From assembly GCA_017554145.1 (NCBI GenBank), contig JAFZIZ010000011.1, positions 1 through 64,000 on the forward strand: a stretch of DNA of 64,000 bases. Direction: 5' to 3'. Position numbers and translations under genes: made by a program. Positions 60,815 to 64,000 of the stretch are shown here, in pieces. Position 1 is the first letter of the stretch. Each line of letters starts with the position of its first letter. The notes under the pieces are model-generated. The model ran no database searches, was not told where the DNA came from, and saw only the letters and a list, made by a program, of their open reading frames with translations. Source of the stretch: Prevotella sp. Lineage in GTDB: Bacteria > Bacteroidota > Bacteroidia > Bacteroidales > Bacteroidaceae.

Positions 60815-63183
60815 AAAGAAAACTATCCATACTCCTGATAGTCCTGACAGGCATGGTTTCTGCTATGCAGGGACAGGTCTATAATGAAATCAACGAGGAT
60901 GGAATGATTACTCAGCGCGATGAACGTGGCGGAAATTTCAATCCCAACAGACGGGACTCTGTAGAAAACAAGGAGATTCCACGAGGTGTCCACGTATGGA
61001 CCGTTGACCGCAAGTTTGGAGATGTTATTCCTGCTGAAGTGGACACGATGCCTCACCTTTATCAGAACACCATCTTCAATACGGGTGTCTTTGGCGAATA
61101 TAACTCTATCGGCAATAACTATACCCCCCGACTGAACCGCATCGCTATTGACCGTCCGCTTATCAACGAATTCTTCTTTACACAACTTTACGACTATACG
61201 ACAAAAGAACCTGACCAGTTTCTGTTTGTCAACACGTTGTCGCCATATACAAATATCTCTTACGATAACTGCGGCAACAAGCAGAATGGTGAGGATCATA
61301 TCGATGCCAAGTTTGCTGTCAATGCAAACAAACGGTTAGGTTTCGGATTCGACCTCGATTATTATTATGCCCGAGGCTATTATCAGAATCAGAACATCTC
61401 CCACTTCCGTGCCTCTTTGTTTGGTTCTTATATAGGTGACCGCTACCAGATGCATACACTTTTCTCCACCTATCACCGAAAGGCATCAGAGAACGGGGGT
61501 ATCAGCAATGACAACTATATCACCCATCCCGAGAGTTTCGACGATGATTATAGCGAAGAAGAGATTCCCACTGAACTCAGTCAGAACTGGAACCGTAACA
61601 ATTCCATTCACTTATTCCTAACCCATCGCTATAATATCGGTTTCTACCGCAAGGTAAAAATGACGGAGGACGAAATCAAAGCCCGTCAGTTTGCTGCAGC
61701 ATCGGCGAAAGAGAAACGCGACCATGAGGAGAGAGATATGAATCAGGACGCTAATCGCAAAGGCAACAGGAAAGGCAATAGCAACAACGTTACGTTAGGA
61801 CGCCCTGATAATGCACGTATTGCCGGTGATCTTCCTGCTGACGGAAAGAAACCCGTGGTAACGGATTCCACTCGCATTCTGGTAGACTCTCAGCAGGAGA
61901 TGGACAGTTTGATTGCAGCCCAACAGCGACAAGACTCTATCGATGCGACCATGAAACGCGAATATGTACCTGTTACGAGTTTCATCCATACCCTTGACAT
62001 CAATAGTCATAGCCGTATCTATCAAGCCTATAATACGCCTGATGACTACTATTTGAATACATATTATAACTATAACGACGAAGGGAAATACGGCAACGAC
62101 TCCATCTACGACAAGACCAAACATCTGTCGATAAAGAATACGTTTGCCATTGCCTTGCTGGAAGGATTTAACAAATATGCTAAGGCTGGTCTGAAAGCCT
62201 TTATCAGTCATGAGTATCGCCGCTTTGAGATGCCCGACTTAATGGAAGGTTCTGAAGCATACTTCATGAACCGATGGACTGAAGGACATGTCAGTGTGGG
62301 CGGACAGTTGGCGAAGACACAAGGGCGCACACTACATTATAATCTCGGACTCGAGGCATGGGTTGTTGGACCAGATGCCGGTAGTCTGAACATTAATTTC
62401 AGCACCGATGTTAACTTCCCGTTGTTCGGCGATACCGTTCGAATGGCAGCGAAGGCGAACTTCCTCCGCAAACATCCTGTATTCTTCCAATCACAATACC
62501 ATTCCAAGCATCTCTGGTGGGATATCAGCGACCTAAGCAAAGAGACGCGCACACGCATTGAGGGACTTTTCTCCTACGACAAAACACACACTAAGTTGCG
62601 TGTGGCCGTTGAGGAAATACAGAACTACACATATTTCGGTATGAACTATACTGTTACGCCGCAGGATGTCATCACGACCAGTGGCCGTACGGGATTAACT
62701 GCCGGTGTCTATCAAGAGAGCGGTAATATCAACCTATTAACGGCACAGTTGCGTCAGGATTTCCGTCTAGGTATCCTGAACTGGGAGAACGTCATCACCT
62801 ACCAGAACTCCAGCAATCAGGATGTATTGCCAGTTCCTGCACTGAATATCTTCACGAACCTCTATCTGAAATTCAAGATTTCCAGAGTGCTCAGCGTGGA
62901 ACTGGGTGGTGATATGACCTTCTTTACCAAGTACTATGCACCCGACTATGTTCCACAGTTAGCGCAGTTTGCCGTGCAGAAGAATCCCGACAGCCGTGTG
63001 GAGTTAGGCAATTATCCCTTCATAGATGTCTATGCCAACTTCCATCTGAAGCGTGCCCGTTTCTTTGTGATGATGAGTCATGTGAATAATGCGTCGGGCA
63101 ATAAAATGATGTTCCTCACTCCACATTATCCTGTTAATGGCAACGTACTGCGTTTCGGTGTCTCTTGGAATTTCTACAATTGA
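60811..63183 (+). CDS. Putative outer-membrane porin (Bacteroidota putative porin family)
   Basis: 790-aa protein using a TTG start at 60811, supported by the 4-bp overlap with the preceding gene and by the signal peptide KRKLSILLIVLTGMVSAMQGQ. The N-terminal half has aromatic beta strands (LFVNTLSPYTNISYDN, GFGFDLDYYYARGYY, YQMHTLFSTYHRKAS). A charged low-complexity insert (about 285-380, DANRKGNRKGNSNN) follows, then strands to a terminal FGVSWNFYN with aromatic ending, as in outer-membrane barrels. It ends 10 bp into the convergent HD gene. Confidence 0.85.
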   Translation: MKRKLSILLIVLTGMVSAMQGQVYNEINEDGMITQRDERGGNFNPNRRDSVENKEIPRGVHVWTVDRKFGDVIPAEVDTMPHLYQNTIFNTGVFGEYNSIGNNYTPRLNRIAIDRPLINEFFFTQLYDYTTKEPDQFLFVNTLSPYTNISYDNCGNKQNGEDHIDAKFAVNANKRLGFGFDLDYYYARGYYQNQNISHFRASLFGSYIGDRYQMHTLFSTYHRKASENGGISNDNYITHPESFDDDYSEEEIPTELSQNWNRNNSIHLFLTHRYNIGFYRKVKMTEDEIKARQFAAASAKEKRDHEERDMNQDANRKGNRKGNSNNVTLGRPDNARIAGDLPADGKKPVVTDSTRILVDSQQEMDSLIAAQQRQDSIDATMKREYVPVTSFIHTLDINSHSRIYQAYNTPDDYYLNTYYNYNDEGKYGNDSIYDKTKHLSIKNTFAIALLEGFNKYAKAGLKAFISHEYRRFEMPDLMEGSEAYFMNRWTEGHVSVGGQLAKTQGRTLHYNLGLEAWVVGPDAGSLNINFSTDVNFPLFGDTVRMAAKANFLRKHPVFFQSQYHSKHLWWDISDLSKETRTRIEGLFSYDKTHTKLRVAVEEIQNYTYFGMNYTVTPQDVITTSGRTGLTAGVYQESGNINLLTAQLRQDFRLGILNWENVITYQNSSNQDVLPVPALNIFTNLYLKFKISRVLSVELGGDMTFFTKYYAPDYVPQLAQFAVQKNPDSRVELGNYPFIDVYANFHLKRARFFVMMSHVNNASGNKMMFLTPHYPVNGNVLRFGVSWNFYN

Positions 63184-63812
63184 TGTTCTTCTTGGAATAT
63201 CCTATCGAAAACTTCACGCATCTTTTGAGGATTAGTAATCAGTGATCGTAACGCGTTCAGGTTACGTTCATTCTCTGACCCTTGTATCCACAAGCGAATA
63301 TACCCGTTTACGGAATATTTCTCGTCCATGTGCTTGCAGAAACGACGCCAATGTCCTTCCTGATCGAAGTCGGGATAATTGGCGAGTCCAAACTGGATGG
63401 TACGACGAATGACGGTCTCTGGGTCGAGGTCACGGTCTGCCTCCGCCACAATCTTCCCATAGATACTGCGTGGCGTATGCGATGCAGAGGCACGATGATC
63501 CTCTACTGCCTCCTTCATCACTTTCAGTTGGTCTTGTGAGAACCAGCGTTTCAATCTTGCGTCCTGCATCAGTATCTTACCGCTGGTCACATGATGGATA
63601 GCACGTGGTCCGCTGAGTCCGAGGTCATGATAGGCAGCAACGACATACACCATATTAATATCGGCACCCGTCTGCTTCGCTAAATCCAACGAACGACGTA
63701 TGACACGTGTCACGTGACCGAGGTTATGCGCCTTGTCAAATTCCGCATATTGAGGCAGAATTTTCGTCTCCACAAACTCAACCAAATCAAGGCTGGCAGT
63801 ATTATTAATCAT
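63174..63812 (-). CDS. HD-domain hydrolase
   Basis: 212-aa cytoplasmic protein of the HD superfamily. The start at 63812 (MINNTASLDLVEF) is chosen; the upstream in-frame TTG at 63836 lies within the -7 box. Metal-binding residues: H in HNLGHVTRV, the HD pair in AAYHDLG, H in EAVEDHRAS, and D in VAEADRDLD. Members hydrolyse phosphate esters or nucleotides; the substrate is not readable. Divergent from menA. Confidence 0.85.
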   Translation of the reverse strand: MINNTASLDLVEFVETKILPQYAEFDKAHNLGHVTRVIRRSLDLAKQTGADINMVYVVAAYHDLGLSGPRAIHHVTSGKILMQDARLKRWFSQDQLKVMKEAVEDHRASASHTPRSIYGKIVAEADRDLDPETVIRRTIQFGLANYPDFDQEGHWRRFCKHMDEKYSVNGYIRLWIQGSENERNLNALRSLITNPQKMREVFDRIFQEEHQL

Positions 63813-63830
63813 AGAAAGTGGTGAAAATTT

Positions 63831-63861
63831 TTGCAAATATACACATTATTCCTTACTTTTG
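63831..63861 (+). promoter_or_regulatory. menA promoter
   Basis: -33 TTG (63831-63833), 20-bp spacer, -7 TACTTTTG (63854-63861), 25 bp before the menA start. Confidence 0.7.
63834..63841 (-). promoter_or_regulatory. -7 box of the HD-hydrolase gene
   Basis: TATATTTG on the minus strand, 22 bp before the start. It abuts and partly overlaps the menA -33 region. Confidence 0.6.
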
Positions 63862-63886
63862 CAAGAAGAATTAAGTAAAAAACAAG

Positions 63887-64000
63887 ATGAACGATACAAC
63901 AATCAAGCAGAACTCCCTCCGTGCATGGATATTGGCAGCGCGTCCCAAGACCCTGTCAGGTGCAGCAGTACCCGTACTTATCGGACTAGCACTCGCCTAT
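63887..64000 (+). CDS. menA: 1,4-dihydroxy-2-naphthoate polyprenyltransferase, N-terminus only
   Basis: 38 residues visible before the window ends: MNDTTIKQNSLRAWILAARP, then KTLSGAAVPVLIGLALAY. The RAWxxAARPKTL...APVLxGxAxA pattern is that of MenA, the UbiA-family enzyme that prenylates dihydroxynaphthoate in menaquinone synthesis. The rest, including the Asp-rich motifs, lies beyond the edge, so the call rests on the N-terminus alone. Confidence 0.75.
   Translation, partial: MNDTTIKQNSLRAWILAARPKTLSGAAVPVLIGLALAY

Overview
The window reads as a chromosomal segment of a Bacteroidales bacterium, most likely Prevotellaceae (Prevotella/Segatella-like). The support is indirect but consistent. 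Most promoters that can be read have the Bacteroidota -7 box TAnnTTTG with a TTG/TTTG -33 box about 20 bp upstream. Many families are Bacteroidota-typical: putative porin, DUF4293, DUF4468, DUF4890, DUF5715, BACON-domain lipoprotein, T9SS-tail-like protein, ECF sigma/anti-sigma pair, Rpb6-type omega. The threonine operon also has the Bacteroidota arrangement. No rRNA, CRISPR array or intact insertion sequence was seen.

Layout. 1-2.5 kb (minus): an organoarsenical-resistance operon, arsR - arsF-like - arsG-like - thioredoxin-like - arsP-like permease, running off the left edge. It sits beside a tyrosine recombinase (2.6-4.1 kb), so this end is probably an accessory element next to ppdK. 4.3-11.5 kb: ppdK, uxaB, uvrA. 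11.6-12.2 kb: four tRNAs (Thr-CGT, Gly-CCC, Ser-GCT, Glu-CTC). 12.4-20 kb: a small secreted protein, a Crp/Fnr regulator, lepA, an FNT channel with a lipoprotein, yebC and pheT. 20-34.3 kb: an accessory region of exported proteins. It has a BACON lipoprotein, three exported Sel1-caspase proteins, a membrane partner, and a four-gene operon (Lys-rich secreted protein, DUF4384, CHASE2, transglutaminase-like). Debris lies between these genes: a fragment of a fourth caspase, a chimeric pseudogene and dense repeats. 34.4-43.7 kb: DUF4890 protein, two tandem acyl-CoA synthetases behind paired operators, and the threonine operon (thrA, a phosphoglycerate-mutase-like probable homoserine kinase, thrC). 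43.7-46.9 kb: DUF5715, a phosphatidylserine-decarboxylase-like lipoprotein, a YafQ-type toxin-antitoxin pair and a structured gene-free region. 46.9-53.3 kb: nth; an envelope operon (T9SS-tail-like protein, L,D-transpeptidase, ECF sigma, anti-sigma, Spy-like protein); and mazG - lipoprotein - rnz. 53.4-64 kb: valS, DUF4293, rpoZ, bamD, uvrB, DUF4468 - small membrane protein - porin, an HD hydrolase, and the start of menA.

The most unusual content is the exported caspase neighbourhood (22-34 kb). Three full-length proteases keep the His/Cys dyad. They sit among CHASE2, DUF4384 and transglutaminase-like proteins, and paralogues and fragments show repeated duplication and decay. I infer a periplasmic or outer-envelope proteolytic module of unknown trigger and target. 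A second pattern is a set of short degenerate tandem repeats with 7-, 8- or 9-nt periods. They occur between genes and also inside uvrA, thrC, valS and a DUF5715 gene. A 22-bp iteron-like array lies upstream of nth.
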